DNA of 59,004 bases. Source: Colwellia sp. C2M11 (lineage in GTDB: Bacteria > Pseudomonadota > Gammaproteobacteria > Enterobacterales > Alteromonadaceae). The position numbers and the translations under genes are program-made. The notes under the pieces were generated by a model. The model was not told the origin of the DNA, did not search any database, and saw only the letters and a program-made list of their open reading frames with translations. This document shows, piece after piece, positions 26,484 to 36,779 of the stretch. The stretch is from assembly GCF_018860915.1 (NCBI RefSeq), contig NZ_JAHKQD010000019.1:1-59004 (forward strand). Reading direction: 5' to 3'. Position 1 is the stretch's first letter. Each line of letters opens with the position of its first letter.

Positions 26484-29400
26484 TTAGAAACGGTAGCTAG
26501 CACCAAAAGTAATACGACGGTCAGTGATACCTTGAGCACATAATAAAGCACCTTCATTAACACAAGATTGAGTAATATCAGATTCAGTTAAATTAACGGC
26601 TTCAACACCTAGGTTCAATTGGTCATTTACGTCATAGCTTATGCTCGCATTAAGTTGTCCTCTGTCATGTGTAACAACAGGGAAACCTAGTGTCGAGTTT
26701 AAGCTTGCACCAGCTGCTGTATCTTCAGTTCTATACGCTTCACGCCATGTGTAACGTAGTCTTGCTGAAAGACCATATTTTTCATAATAAACCGTAAAGT
26801 TATAAGCATTTTCAGAGAAATCAGGCAGTCCCTGAGCAGACGAATAGGTTACAAATTCTTGATCATCATAAATACCATTGATTGCATTAAAGATATCTGT
26901 ACCACGGGTTGCTGAAGTAAATTTTGCAGAGCCACCGCTATAATCTTGGATTGTATAGTTAGCTACAACACCAAACCCTGAAGCCCAACCTAAATCATCT
27001 TCAAAACTTGATAGATCATATTGGAAGGCCAATTCAATGCCTGATTGTGTAACAGTCGCTGAATCATTAAATTTAGATTGGCGATCCACACATAAACCTT
27101 CAGTATCTGGGTCACCTAAAACATTAGGTTGAACTGACGGATTCCAGATACCACCACCTGAACATGCAGGGTTTGTATCGCGTAAACCATTACCATCAAG
27201 TGCTGCACTATCCAAAGCGGTAACAAATAAGTTAGTACGATCTTTCTTAAAGTAACCGATACTTACTACAGCCGCTTCAGCAAAATACCATTCTGCTGAA
27301 ATATCAAATGAAGTCACTTCCTCTGGCTCTAAGCCCGCATTACCTAATTCTAATGCTTGGTTTTCATTAGTACCAAATGAAACGGACGTATTTAAGTCAC
27401 CAAAGTTAGGACGTAAAATATCTTTACCCCAACCTAAACGCACAACAACATCGTCAGTTACGTCTGCAACTAAATTTAAACGAGGCAGAGTATAGCTGTA
27501 ATCAGCCGTTGTTGTTACTGGTGTTACAACATTATTACTTACCGTGTTACCTGTTGAAGCAATATCGGTTGATACATGACGTACACCAAAATTACCGCGA
27601 ATCATTTCATATTCAAAGTTTGCTTGTGCATATAATGCATGAGACTCTTCTTCAATATCAAAAGCAGCAGTATCACTAGGTGTTAAATCAGGTAAGCTCG
27701 GTGAACCACCAGTTACCGCAGCATTTTCTAGCATCGCCTGCTCTAATATTTCAATAACACCATCTGGATCATTAAATGCACGATCTGGATCGATAATTAA
27801 GAAATTACGCAGTGCTAACTCACGACCATCAGCATCACCAAAGTGACTTGGCCCCGGAACAAGTAGCTCTTGGAATAATGCACCATTTGGGCTATCAATC
27901 ATTTTGCTAAAGCCACCAATTCGATCTGAAATGGTCACTGCACTGTGTTTAGTTTTGTTATAACGATAACCAAAATCAACAGAAGTGACGATGTTATCAT
28001 CAATGTAATAAGTTGAATCTACACGAAATGCTGTATCAGAGTTTTCGTTAGTATTTTGCGAGATATCAACCTGATCCAAAACAACATTGTTGTAATCAAG
28101 CAAGTCATCAACACTTGGCGCGAATGGCGAGTCGAAATCAATACCAAAGGCTAAAGAATTACCGGTAAGGTCATAAGCAAACGGTACAGCATTATCATTA
28201 TCAGTATCACTGGTAATATTACCATCAGCGTCTAAATCAGAAAGCGGAGTATTAGGGTTAATAAAGTTTAATTGCGAATTTAATGATGGTGTCGATGTTT
28301 CTGAACTGGCATATGAAACCTCTGCACTGATAAATAAATTATCATCTTGCCATTCACCACCAATTCTAAATACTTCAGTATCTGTTACACGCGCACCAGT
28401 ATCGCTGTTAAAACGCAGGTTTGGATCAGAATCATGTACATTTAAAAATGGCTGAATTGTACCTGTAGTCGCTGCTTGAATGCTGCCTAAATTAACACCA
28501 TCAAGTGAGCCAAAGTTTACTGTTTCAAAGGTATCAGGTAAGTTATAGTTAAGTACACTACCTACACCTGAAGCTTGAACACGCGTACTTTCTTGACGAC
28601 GCTCTTGACTCGTAATAATGGCATCAACAAAAAACTTCATATTATCATTTGGTGCATATTCAAATGTCGTTGCTAAATTTGTTGTTTCATATTCAAAATT
28701 TTCTAATTCTTGGTTCAAAAATTGAATACCAAGAAAATCAAAGTTTTGCGCTACAGGTCTATCGGTCGCTACATTTTCTAGTTGACGATCATCGCCAAAG
28801 CCTCTATAAACATCAGCACTAGCATTTTCTACAAGACCACCATCGCGATCAACACGAGGACGAAATGAAGTTGCTTCTTGTTTTGTAAAACTACCACTGA
28901 CAACAAAACCAACTTTACCACCAGAGTCAAGCTGCCAATTATCACCATAAGCGCCCGATATTCTTGGTTGAACACCATCGGTAGTAAGACTACTATCTTC
29001 ACCTTGTACACGAAGTGAGCCTAACGTTTCGGTTAATTCAAGCGGACGAATAGTACGTAAGTTAATTGTACCACCAATAGAGCCTTCAGTAGTTTTAGCT
29101 TCTGGTGCTTTAGTGATTTCAACCCCAGCGATAATAGCTGCAGAAAGATCTTCAAAGTTCATGCCGTTACGTCCAGCACCTGAACCTACAGTAGAAGCTC
29201 CGTTTATTTCAACTCGGTTAGCGTTGCTACCACGAATTTGCACACCAGTACCAATACCGGCTGTTCTGGTGATTTGAATCCCGGTAACATTTTCAAGTAC
29301 CTCAGCTAAGTTTTGATCTGGCAACTTACCAATATCTGTTGCCATAATAACTTCAGTTAAGTTATCTGTATCACGTTTTTGCGCAAGCGCACTAGTAAGT

Positions 29401-29606
29401 GAACCACGCATCCCCGTAACAGAGATAACTTCAATTTCTGCTTCTTTTTGTACGCCATTAGCTGGCTCATCAGCTGCAACTGCAGCAAATGGTAATGCCA
29501 AGCCTAAACAAGCAACAGATAAGTTATTGCGAATGCTTTTACCGGTAAACAATTGTTGAACTGTAGCAGCTAACTTTGTTTTTCTAGTAGTTATTATGTT
29601 TTTCAT
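26484..29606 (-). CDS. TonB-dependent receptor, second
   Basis: A 1040-residue outer-membrane receptor of the same broad carbohydrate-importing class as the one at 19619-22912, but clearly different in sequence. It has a signal peptide (core VACLGLALPFAAVAA), a TonB box (IEVISVTGMRGSL), a plug (DQNLAEVLENVTGIQITRTAGIGTGVQIRGSN; APEAKTTEGSIGGTINLRT) and a barrel ending in ITFGASYRF. The frame stays open to an ATG at 29621, but AAGGCGGGG lies four bases before the ATG at 29606, which gives the usual MKNIITTRK start. It is presumably part of the alginate regulon because ACCAAT-type sites lie upstream, but the substrate is not shown. Confidence 0.87.
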   Translation of the reverse strand: MKNIITTRKTKLAATVQQLFTGKSIRNNLSVACLGLALPFAAVAADEPANGVQKEAEIEVISVTGMRGSLTSALAQKRDTDNLTEVIMATDIGKLPDQNLAEVLENVTGIQITRTAGIGTGVQIRGSNANRVEINGASTVGSGAGRNGMNFEDLSAAIIAGVEITKAPEAKTTEGSIGGTINLRTIRPLELTETLGSLRVQGEDSSLTTDGVQPRISGAYGDNWQLDSGGKVGFVVSGSFTKQEATSFRPRVDRDGGLVENASADVYRGFGDDRQLENVATDRPVAQNFDFLGIQFLNQELENFEYETTNLATTFEYAPNDNMKFFVDAIITSQERRQESTRVQASGVGSVLNYNLPDTFETVNFGSLDGVNLGSIQAATTGTIQPFLNVHDSDPNLRFNSDTGARVTDTEVFRIGGEWQDDNLFISAEVSYASSETSTPSLNSQLNFINPNTPLSDLDADGNITSDTDNDNAVPFAYDLTGNSLAFGIDFDSPFAPSVDDLLDYNNVVLDQVDISQNTNENSDTAFRVDSTYYIDDNIVTSVDFGYRYNKTKHSAVTISDRIGGFSKMIDSPNGALFQELLVPGPSHFGDADGRELALRNFLIIDPDRAFNDPDGVIEILEQAMLENAAVTGGSPSLPDLTPSDTAAFDIEEESHALYAQANFEYEMIRGNFGVRHVSTDIASTGNTVSNNVVTPVTTTADYSYTLPRLNLVADVTDDVVVRLGWGKDILRPNFGDLNTSVSFGTNENQALELGNAGLEPEEVTSFDISAEWYFAEAAVVSIGYFKKDRTNLFVTALDSAALDGNGLRDTNPACSGGGIWNPSVQPNVLGDPDTEGLCVDRQSKFNDSATVTQSGIELAFQYDLSSFEDDLGWASGFGVVANYTIQDYSGGSAKFTSATRGTDIFNAINGIYDDQEFVTYSSAQGLPDFSENAYNFTVYYEKYGLSARLRYTWREAYRTEDTAAGASLNSTLGFPVVTHDRGQLNASISYDVNDQLNLGVEAVNLTESDITQSCVNEGALLCAQGITDRRITFGASYRF

Positions 29607-30273
29607 ATTCCCCGCCTTCATATTATTGGTTTAATAATTGTTCAAATTTTATTGGGCTTTTATTTATTGAACTTTTATAATTTTAATTAGACAACAACTT
29701 AAACTAACCAATAACCAAAATATTGTCAACAATCTATTATTACCAATATTCTGTATATTCAATATAAACACTGCTTATTGGTAATGCAGCAATCATAACC
29801 AATTGAAATAAAACAAATAAAAAAAATTAATTTTTATTCATCAATTTATTTATTAGAGTAATTGCACTTATATACGAAGAATTTAATAGTGTAGAGTGAA
29901 GCTATTACCTTTGTAATAAAAATAAAAATTTCCCTTTGTAATCAGTAATATAAATTAAAAAACATGGTTTTAACCTTGTTTTTATAAGACAATCAATAAC
30001 TTAAAAAACAAATAGAAAATAGTAACAATAGTATTGTAAATTACAAGGTGGTTATACCAATTGGTATGAACACTTAAAGAGGGAATATACTCATATTAAT
30101 GGTAAGTATAAGATTATTTATTGGGCTTGCTAGATGAGAGTACAAGTTATAATAAAAGAAGAAAATAAGGCACAGATAAGTGTAGTAAAATAGACCTAAT
30201 AGAGAAAATAAAGGTTGCTGATAGATAGTAGATGATTAATTTATCCTCTATTTATTCAACAACCTTATATAAA
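29607..30273. promoter_or_regulatory. Gene-free region upstream of the second receptor, with ACCAAT/ATTGGT sites
   Basis: About 670 bp of very AT-rich sequence with no credible gene. It holds an inverted pair TTACCAATA (29740-29748) and TATTGGTAA (29776-29784), whose centres are 36 bp apart, a perfect 14-bp palindrome ATACCAATTGGTAT at 30054-30067, and further half-sites (AACCAATAACC near 29706, ATAACCAATTG near 29796). The sites near 29740-29800 are suitably placed to control the receptor. The distal palindrome is about 450 bp from that start, so its target is unclear. Confidence 0.4.
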
Positions 30274-30462
30274 TTAATTTTTTTGAGCGTTTTTCTTTTT
30301 AAACCACGTATACCCTTTGTATACCACTAGCGCAAAAACAACCCAAAAAGTAATATGATAAAAAGTGTGCAGTGAACCATCACCTAATGCGTGGTCTGTA
30401 TGTGCAAATGCTTGTGCGGTAAATAAGCTTAAAAAACTAATAAATACTGTTAAAACGTTCAT
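30274..30462 (-). CDS. Small His-containing membrane protein downstream of ureG
   Basis: A 62-residue protein I cannot assign to a family. Residues 1-20 look like a signal peptide (FISFLSLFTAQAFA). The mature start HTDHALGDGSLHTFYH has four or five histidines and an Asp, a plausible metal-binding patch facing the periplasm. A single membrane helix follows (ITFWVVFALVVYKGYTWF) and a basic tail KKKNAQKN. It is the last gene in the urease direction, separated from ureG by a hairpin. The AHTDH opening recalls the start of HupE/UreJ nickel permeases but the remaining helices are absent. A helper in nickel handling is possible; position is the only support. Confidence 0.6.
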   Translation of the reverse strand: MNVLTVFISFLSLFTAQAFAHTDHALGDGSLHTFYHITFWVVFALVVYKGYTWFKKKNAQKN

Positions 30463-30500
30463 AATAAATCCTTAAAGTAATGAGAATAAGTAAAAATAAA

Positions 30501-30532
30501 TAACTGATAGCTTAACTTTAAGCTATCAGTTA
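30501..30532 (-). terminator. Hairpin after ureG
   Basis: A perfect 15-bp stem, TAACTGATAGCTTAA at 30501-30515 with 30518-30532, 2-nt loop. On the minus strand it leads into ATTTATTTTTACTT. It lies between ureG and the 62-residue gene, so the small gene may receive reduced read-through or have its own promoter. Confidence 0.6.
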
Positions 30533-30576
30533 GGGTTATCAAAAAACTAACTGTGTAAAAATCAGATCATCAAAAA

Positions 30577-31188
30577 TTAAATTTTCAACATACCTTCTTT
30601 TTCAATAAATTCGATTATCTCGGTTAAACCTTGCTTGGTTTTCATATTAGAAAAAATAAACTTCTTATCGCCGCGCATTTTCTTAGTATCTCGGTCCATC
30701 ACTTCAAGTGAAGCACCAACTAACTCAGCAACATCGATTTTATTAATAATCAATAAGTCCGATTTAGTAATACCAGGACCACCTTTACGAGGTATTTTAT
30801 CGCCTGCAGAGACATCAATAACATAAATAGTTAAGTCAGATAACTCAGGACTAAAAGTAGCACTTAAGTTGTCACCACCACTTTCAATTAACACAAAGTC
30901 TAAATTTGAATGTAATGCTTGTAGCTCATCAATAGCGGCTAAGTTCATTGATGCATCTTCACGAATAGCAGTATGAGGACAACCACCGGTTTCTACCCCC
31001 ATTATTCTATCTGCTGCTAGCGCATCATTTTTAGTTAAAAACTCAGCATCTTCACGGGTATAAATATCGTTAGTTACAACCGCCATATTATATTTGTCAC
31101 GTAAGGCTAAACATAACTCGCGTAATAAAGCGGTTTTTCCTGAGCCAACAGGACCACCAACACCAATACGTAAAACTTGTTTTTTCAT
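30577..31188 (-). CDS. ureG: Urease accessory GTPase UreG
   Basis: A 203-residue SIMIBI-class GTPase that drives nickel delivery to urease with UreD and UreF. It has the P-loop [10 protein letters not shown] (11-20), the nickel-binding CPH motif (Cys70-His72) in [31 protein letters not shown] (switch region) and [12 protein letters not shown] for guanine recognition. Length matches the family (about 205). It follows ureF by about 115 bp on the same strand and is the last of the classical urease genes. Confidence 0.96.
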   Translation of the reverse strand: MKKQVLRIGVGGPVGSGKTALLRELCLALRDKYNMAVVTNDIYTREDAEFLTKNDALAADRIMGVETGGCPHTAIREDASMNLAAIDELQALHSNLDFVLIESGGDNLSATFSPELSDLTIYVIDVSAGDKIPRKGGPGITKSDLLIINKIDVAELVGASLEVMDRDTKKMRGDKKFIFSNMKTKQGLTEIIEFIEKEGMLKI

Positions 31189-31304
31189 TCTATATTCTCT
31201 TAATGTCTTTTTAAATAAATTGTATTGTTAACCATGATTGCACTTCCAACATCGTAAACTTTAAACAATGTGTTCAAATAATAAGTGTTAATTACAAACA
31301 ATTA

Positions 31305-32042
31305 CTACGAGCGAAACAGTCGTGAATATTGCGTTTCATGCCAAGCACTTGCCATCGCTAAGTGCGGTAAACTAGTACCTATATCTTCATCGGTTACCTT
31401 GTTCGACTTTTCAATAATGGTCTGTGTATTTTCAGTTAACTCAAAGAGTAAATTTTGAGCTTGGGTTTGGCCAAGTGGCACTAACTTGGTAGCAGCCGCA
31501 ACTTGGTTATCAATGTATGTCCAACAGTAACCACTTTGTGCTGAAATTAAATCCAGCTTAAAAACATACGCACAAAGTGCAAAAGCGCTAACAAAGCTAA
31601 TTTCTTGTATATCCATTATTACTTGGTAAGGCGTTGTATCAATACTATCAAGTTGCTTAATTAGTCGAATTAACGCTTTACCCATCGCTAAATCAGCCAA
31701 TAACAACTCATGACTTTCTCGACATGCAATTAACTGTGTGTTCCAAGTACTAAAACCAACTAAATCGTCATTGCTTAAGGTGATAAATAATCGTTTTAAA
31801 ACGGCTAAATCAGTTTGTGCAATAGACTCTGCTAAATTGATGTTTATCCAACTAGCGGTTGTTTCAGGTGACACTAACCAGCCCATTTCCACTGCATACT
31901 CTAGCCCTTGAGAAAACGAAAAACCTCCCACTGGCAGATTAGCACTGCATAGCTGTAAAAGCCTATTCAGTTGAATTGGGTCAGCTTGTGGCTTGCCAAA
32001 TAACTCAGCGTCTAAAGCTTTAGTGTACGTACTAGTGTGCAT
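31305..32042 (-). CDS. ureF: Urease accessory protein UreF
   Basis: An all-helical accessory protein that bridges UreD and UreG during metallocentre assembly. It contains [26 protein letters not shown], the conserved N-terminal UreF motif, and LPLGQTQAQ near the C-terminus. The frame extends to a TTG at 32117, but that would add residues inside ureE unlike any UreF. The ATG at 32042, overlapping the last codons of ureE by 11 nt, gives 245 residues, close to the usual 225-230. An ATG at 32060 is also possible. The overlap suggests translational coupling to ureE. Confidence 0.92.
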   Translation of the reverse strand: MHTSTYTKALDAELFGKPQADPIQLNRLLQLCSANLPVGGFSFSQGLEYAVEMGWLVSPETTASWININLAESIAQTDLAVLKRLFITLSNDDLVGFSTWNTQLIACRESHELLLADLAMGKALIRLIKQLDSIDTTPYQVIMDIQEISFVSAFALCAYVFKLDLISAQSGYCWTYIDNQVAAATKLVPLGQTQAQNLLFELTENTQTIIEKSNKVTDEDIGTSLPHLAMASAWHETQYSRLFRS

Positions 32043-32490
32043 GAGAATGTGAGTGCCCATGACTGCCTTTGCTATAAGCACCATTTTCAGGTTCAAAAAT
32101 AGTTGGCGTATGATCAATGGTTAAACCGTACTTTTCCGCAAGCTCTTCTAATACATAATCAGGTTTAAAGCGCACCCATAATTCACCAATTTGCAATGAC
32201 GTATGACGATTACCTAAGTGATAGCACACTTTACAAAATGTTAACCAATCGGTTGCTGTTGCGGTTGCTACAGGTTCATTCGCGCCTTTAACTTCTATAA
32301 ATAAACCACATTCAGTTTTTAATACTTCACCCACTAACAAGGGGTGACCACGTTCCATAAAAATACCAATATCTAAACCATTATCCGTTTTGCCTTTAAT
32401 ACGGGCTTTTTTTCGCGTGTCTTGATCTAATGTAATTGAATCGGCTATTTCACTATGAGTATGATCTAAACGTTCATATGCTTGTAACAT
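32032..32490 (-). CDS. ureE: Urease accessory nickel chaperone UreE
   Basis: A 152-residue metallochaperone that stores and hands over nickel. The N-terminal domain shows [35 protein letters not shown] and the C-terminal domain has [19 protein letters not shown], whose GNRH motif carries the conserved nickel-binding histidine. The tail [11 protein letters not shown] adds five histidines, as in Klebsiella UreE. Its last codons overlap the ureF start. Confidence 0.95.
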   Translation of the reverse strand: MLQAYERLDHTHSEIADSITLDQDTRKKARIKGKTDNGLDIGIFMERGHPLLVGEVLKTECGLFIEVKGANEPVATATATDWLTFCKVCYHLGNRHTSLQIGELWVRFKPDYVLEELAEKYGLTIDHTPTIFEPENGAYSKGSHGHSHSHAH

Positions 32491-32563
32491 GTATTTTCCT
32501 AACCTTGCTAATATTCTTTAATAACTAACGATTAATGCTAATGCTTTGTTCAATGAAGAACAA

Positions 32564-34267
32564 TTAAAACAAGCAGTATAATTGTGCGAGAGGCAATGAA
32601 GTTGCTGGCTCACAGGTCAATAGCTCACCATTAGCGCGCACTTCATAAGTCTGTGCATCTACTTCAATTTTTGGTTGCCAATCATTATGAATCATATCGT
32701 CTTTACCAATATTTCTTGTGTTTTTACAAACACCAACTAAGCGTGTCATACCTATTTTTTCAGGTACACCAGCATCAATTGAAGCTTTAGACATAAAAGT
32801 CATTGATGTTTGCGCTGCCGCACTCCCGTGCGCGCCAAACATAGGACGATAATAAACCGGTTGTGGCGTAGGAATCGATGCATTGGCATCCCCCATCGGC
32901 GCTGCCGCAATCATGCCAGACTTTAAAATAGTCGCCGGTTTAATCCCAAAAAATGCCGGCTTCCATAATACCAAATCAGCTAATTTACCTACTTCAATTG
33001 AGCCAACTTCATGGCTGATACCGTGGCTAATCGCTGGATTGATGGTATATTTTGAAATATAACGCTTGGCACGAAAATTATCATTGCGTTCAGTATCAGG
33101 CGCTAAAGGTCCACGCTGCTGCTTCATTTTATGGGCAGTTTGCCAAGTACGCGTGATCATTTCACCAACACGGCCCATTGCTTGAGAATCAGACGAAATC
33201 ATACTGATAGCACCTAAATCATGCATAATATCTTCAGCGGCAATACTTTCTTTACGGATACGTGAATCTGCAAAGGCAATATCTTCTGGAATTGATGGAT
33301 TTAAATGGTGACAAACCATTAACATATCCAAATGCTCATCAATAGTATTAACCGTATAAGGTCTTGTTGGGTTAGTTGACGAAGGTAATACATTCGATTC
33401 ACCACATGCACGGATAATATCAGGTGAATGTCCACCACCAGCGCCTTCCGTATGATAAGTATGAATAGTACGACCTTTAAATGCTGCCAAAGTATCTTCA
33501 ACAAAACCCGACTCATTTAAAGTATCGGTATGGATAGCAATTTGCACATCATAACGTTCAGCTACCGATAAACAGTTATCAATTGCTGCAGGTGTTGTAC
33601 CCCAATCTTCATGAAGTTTTAAACCACAAACGCCCGCCTCAATTTGCTCTTCAAGGGCAATAGGTAAACTCGCATTACCTTTACCGAGAAAACCAAAGTT
33701 CATCGGGAGATCATTAGTGGCTTGTAGCATTTTATGAATATACCAAGGGCCTGGCGTACAAGTAGTCGCTTTAGTACCTGTTGCAGGGCCTGTTCCGCCA
33801 CCAATCATGGTAGTAACGCCAGACATTAAGGCTTCATCGACTTGCTGCGGGCAAATAAAGTGAATATGTGCATCAATTCCACCCGCAGTAAGTATTTGTC
33901 CTTCACCGGCAATAACTTCGGTGCCTGGGCCTACTTCAATATCAATATTGTCTTGAATATCAGGGTTACCCGCTTTACCGATAATAGCAACACGGCCATC
34001 TTTAATACCAACATCGGCCTTAACGATGCCCCAATGATCAAGAATCAGGGCATTGGTAATAACCAAATCTACCGTGTCAGCACAGGATGCTTGGCTTTGT
34101 CCCATTCCATCACGAATAACTTTACCACCTCCAAAGGTGATTTCTTCGCCGTATTCCGTAAAATCTTTTTCTACTTCTATCCATAAGTCGGTATCTGCCA
34201 AACGAACTCGATCACCAGTGGTCGGTCCGAACATATGTGCATAGGAATGTTTATCAATAGTCGCCAT
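32564..34267 (-). CDS. ureC: Urease alpha subunit
   Basis: The 567-residue catalytic subunit that hydrolyses urea to ammonia and carbamate in the cytoplasm. All nickel ligands are present with the same numbering as the Klebsiella enzyme: His134 and His136 (DAHIHF), the lysine to be carbamylated Lys217 (GLKLHEDWG), His246, His272 and Asp360. The flap residues Cys319 and His320 lie in [22 protein letters not shown]. It starts one base after the end of ureB, so translation is likely coupled. Length is that of the family. Confidence 0.98.
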   Translation of the reverse strand: MATIDKHSYAHMFGPTTGDRVRLADTDLWIEVEKDFTEYGEEITFGGGKVIRDGMGQSQASCADTVDLVITNALILDHWGIVKADVGIKDGRVAIIGKAGNPDIQDNIDIEVGPGTEVIAGEGQILTAGGIDAHIHFICPQQVDEALMSGVTTMIGGGTGPATGTKATTCTPGPWYIHKMLQATNDLPMNFGFLGKGNASLPIALEEQIEAGVCGLKLHEDWGTTPAAIDNCLSVAERYDVQIAIHTDTLNESGFVEDTLAAFKGRTIHTYHTEGAGGGHSPDIIRACGESNVLPSSTNPTRPYTVNTIDEHLDMLMVCHHLNPSIPEDIAFADSRIRKESIAAEDIMHDLGAISMISSDSQAMGRVGEMITRTWQTAHKMKQQRGPLAPDTERNDNFRAKRYISKYTINPAISHGISHEVGSIEVGKLADLVLWKPAFFGIKPATILKSGMIAAAPMGDANASIPTPQPVYYRPMFGAHGSAAAQTSMTFMSKASIDAGVPEKIGMTRLVGVCKNTRNIGKDDMIHNDWQPKIEVDAQTYEVRANGELLTCEPATSLPLAQLYCLF

Positions 34268-34268
34268 A

Positions 34269-34586
34269 TTATACTTCTCCCTCTAAGCTGCCTTGAATGT
34301 CACCACGAAAGCCGAATACGCGGCGTTTGCCACGATAAGCGATTAAAGTCACTTCACGTTCTTGACCGGGTTCAAAGCGAACAGCCGTACTTGAGGTAAT
34401 ATCTAAACGATAACCTCGCGTTAATTCTCGGTCGAATTTAAGTGCACTGTTCACTTCATAAAAATGATAATGTGAGCCAACTTGAATCGGGCGATCACCC
34501 GAATTGGCAACGGTTATTTTTAATTGTTCACGGCCGACATTGAGCTCGCGGTTACCACTGTCAGTTTTTATTTCACCAGGGATCAT
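34269..34586 (-). CDS. ureB: Urease beta subunit
   Basis: A structural subunit of 105 residues when started at the ATG giving [12 protein letters not shown], the usual UreB opening. The frame also has an ATG five codons upstream (34601), but no ribosome site precedes it, whereas GAGAAG lies just before the chosen ATG. Conserved stretches include [25 protein letters not shown] and [16 protein letters not shown]. It lies in the order ureDABC. Confidence 0.95.
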   Translation of the reverse strand: MIPGEIKTDSGNRELNVGREQLKITVANSGDRPIQVGSHYHFYEVNSALKFDRELTRGYRLDITSSTAVRFEPGQEREVTLIAYRGKRRVFGFRGDIQGSLEGEV

Positions 34587-34650
34587 AATGGCTTCTCTCA
34601 TGATTAACGTTTAACTAAAATCAACTAAATAAATCAATTTTATCAATCGA

Positions 34651-34953
34651 TTAAATAATTGGGTTGTGAACGGTAACAAGCTTAGTTCCATCAGGGAATG
34701 TTGCTTCAACTTGTACATCGGTAATTAACTCGGCAACACCTTCCATCACTTGGTCACGCGTTAATAATGTACGACCATAATCCATCATTTCAGCAACGGT
34801 TTTACCATCACGGGCACCTTCAACAATTTCCATGGAAATATAAGCCATCGCCTCAGGGTAATTTAATTTTACGCCACGCTTTAAACGTCGCTCAGCTAAT
34901 AGTGCCGCAGTGAAGAGCAATAACTTGTCTTTTTCTCTTGGTAATAAATCCAT
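34651..34953 (-). CDS. ureA: Urease gamma subunit
   Basis: A 100-residue structural subunit, matching the family length. The whole protein is typical: [38 protein letters not shown], then [28 protein letters not shown] and the ending [12 protein letters not shown]. Second gene of the ureDABC order. Confidence 0.97.
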   Translation of the reverse strand: MDLLPREKDKLLLFTAALLAERRLKRGVKLNYPEAMAYISMEIVEGARDGKTVAEMMDYGRTLLTRDQVMEGVAELITDVQVEATFPDGTKLVTVHNPII

Positions 34954-35010
34954 ACGTTTCTCTGCTTTATGTTAAATTGATAACTATTTATTTAGCGATA
35001 ATATTATAAA

Positions 35011-35967
35011 TTAAGTATGCCAAACACGTGGGATATTAGCCTCTTTACTAAGGTATAGCGGTCTTATCTTTTGCCATAACTGAATAAAAAGTGCCTTGCA
35101 CTCTTCCGCATGCTGCCCCAAATAACGTATCACTAATAATTTTCGTATTTGGCTAATACTAATTTTGTGCTCTGCGCCCGCTTCAAGCATACATTCACGT
35201 AATTGTTCTACAAGAATTTTATTATCAGCAACACTGAGCAGCTCATCAGGCGCGTAAGCCATAAAGGTCGCAAAGACACTGTGGTTATTTAAACCTGCCA
35301 CATGCTGATGTATATCATTGTCAGGCTTAATCGCTATTCTATCGTGATACATTAATGTACCTTCACAATACACACGATTTAATTGTGTGTAACTACCTTG
35401 TTTAAATAAGTGACCAGCACTAGGCAAACCTAAACAAGTAATATCCCAACCTAAATAAGCGCTATCTTTTGCTAAATGTACATCAACGGTATTAAAGCCA
35501 TCGGCACCTTCATAAACAATAGTTTCTAATGGAAAGTTTTCACATTTAGCCTGAGTAGCAAGTCTTAGCTCACAATACTGTACTTGTTTAGAGTCGCCAA
35601 TAGAAAGATCTTCACGAGCACGATAAAAACGATTAGCCCCCGGAGTGGTCACTAAACTATGGGCTTGCTCATTAACTTGAATCTTAATTCGCAGTTCATC
35701 CCCAGACACAATGCCCGCTGGTGGATGCAATAAATAGATATGCGCACAATCCCGCCCTTCTGGGTAAAACGCTTTTTGTACGGTTAACGGGCCTTGTCGC
35801 TTAGTACGCGTAAGCTGACTACCATTAGCTGTTAAGCTGAATTCTAGAAATAAATTAGCAAGCCATGCATTTTTAGGGACATGAGCGATAGTCGCTACAT
35901 TATTGATGACATTCTTTTCTGCGCTTGGAGCTAAGGTATTAGATTTATCTTCAATGTTTTCTGTCAT
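35011..35967 (-). CDS. ureD: Urease accessory protein UreD
   Basis: A 318-residue scaffold protein that binds the urease apoprotein and, with UreF and UreG, forms the nickel-delivery complex (UreH in some species). Family motifs are LHPPAGIVSGDELRIKIQV, TTPGANRFYRA and LGWDITCLGLPSAGHLF, with VIRYLGQHAEECKALFIQLWQKIRP near the end. The N-terminal 30 residues are extra compared with the core family. It begins the urease block, 116 bp after urtE. Confidence 0.93.
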   Translation of the reverse strand: MTENIEDKSNTLAPSAEKNVINNVATIAHVPKNAWLANLFLEFSLTANGSQLTRTKRQGPLTVQKAFYPEGRDCAHIYLLHPPAGIVSGDELRIKIQVNEQAHSLVTTPGANRFYRAREDLSIGDSKQVQYCELRLATQAKCENFPLETIVYEGADGFNTVDVHLAKDSAYLGWDITCLGLPSAGHLFKQGSYTQLNRVYCEGTLMYHDRIAIKPDNDIHQHVAGLNNHSVFATFMAYAPDELLSVADNKILVEQLRECMLEAGAEHKISISQIRKLLVIRYLGQHAEECKALFIQLWQKIRPLYLSKEANIPRVWHT

Positions 35968-36083
35968 TTTTATTGTGGCTACTTTTCAACGTACTTTATA
36001 GGCGTTTTCTATTTTATGACTAAAAACGCCCAGAAGTATAGTGTATTACTCGATAAAACAGTGACTTGATTAACGCTTTACAA

Positions 36084-36779
36084 TTAAACGGCTAAATATT
36101 TACCAACTAGCTCATCGGTTAATTCAGGCATTGGGCCTGTTGCAATAACATGACCTTTCTCCATTAGTACAAACTCTTCACCCACCGCGCGAGCAAAAGG
36201 CAGTTTTTGCTCGACTAAAACAATGGTAATACCATGCTCTTTATTTAATTTTAATAGCACATCACGAATTAATTGCACTATATTAGGCTGAATACCTTCA
36301 TTCGGCTCATCCAGAATTAAAATATCAGGATTTAAAACTAATGCTCTGGCAATCGCAAGTTGCTGCTGCTGTCCCCCCGACAAATCACCACCACGGCGAT
36401 GTAGCATTTCTTTTAATACCGGAAACAACTCATAAATATGCTCAGGGATTATCTTGCTTTTTTGGCGCTTACAATTAAGGCTTATTTTTAAATTTTCTTC
36501 AACGGTTAACAACGGAAAAATATGACGCCCTTGTGGTACATAGCCAACACCTATTTCTGGACGCGATTCCACTGAGCTTTTCGCCATATCTTTGTCATTG
36601 ATAACAAGGCTACCTGCACTAATCGGCAACATACCCATAATAACTTGTAACAAGGTCGTTTTACCTACCCCATTGCGCCCCATAATACAGGTACGAGAGC
36701 CCTTCTTAATGTTAAGGTTTAAGTCCCATAATATTTGTGTGCCGCCGTATTTTTGATCTACTGAGGTTAACTCAATCAT
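36084..36779 (-). CDS. urtE: Urea ABC transporter ATPase UrtE
   Basis: A 231-residue ATPase of the LivF type. Walker A is GRNGVGKTT (34-42), the signature is LSGGQQQQLAIARAL, Walker B LILDEPNEGIQP. The last is the variant characteristic of UrtE. It pairs with UrtD to power urea import through UrtB/UrtC. Its ATG overlaps the urtD stop codon (TAATG), indicating coupled translation. Confidence 0.95.
   Translation of the reverse strand: MIELTSVDQKYGGTQILWDLNLNIKKGSRTCIMGRNGVGKTTLLQVIMGMLPISAGSLVINDKDMAKSSVESRPEIGVGYVPQGRHIFPLLTVEENLKISLNCKRQKSKIIPEHIYELFPVLKEMLHRRGGDLSGGQQQQLAIARALVLNPDILILDEPNEGIQPNIVQLIRDVLLKLNKEHGITIVLVEQKLPFARAVGEEFVLMEKGHVIATGPMPELTDELVGKYLAV

Noticed and set aside
30274..30462. 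62-residue gene as a truncated hupE/ureJ
   Set aside because: It has its own signal peptide, membrane helix and basic tail, and the flanking DNA shows no remnants of further helices, so it looks like a complete small gene.
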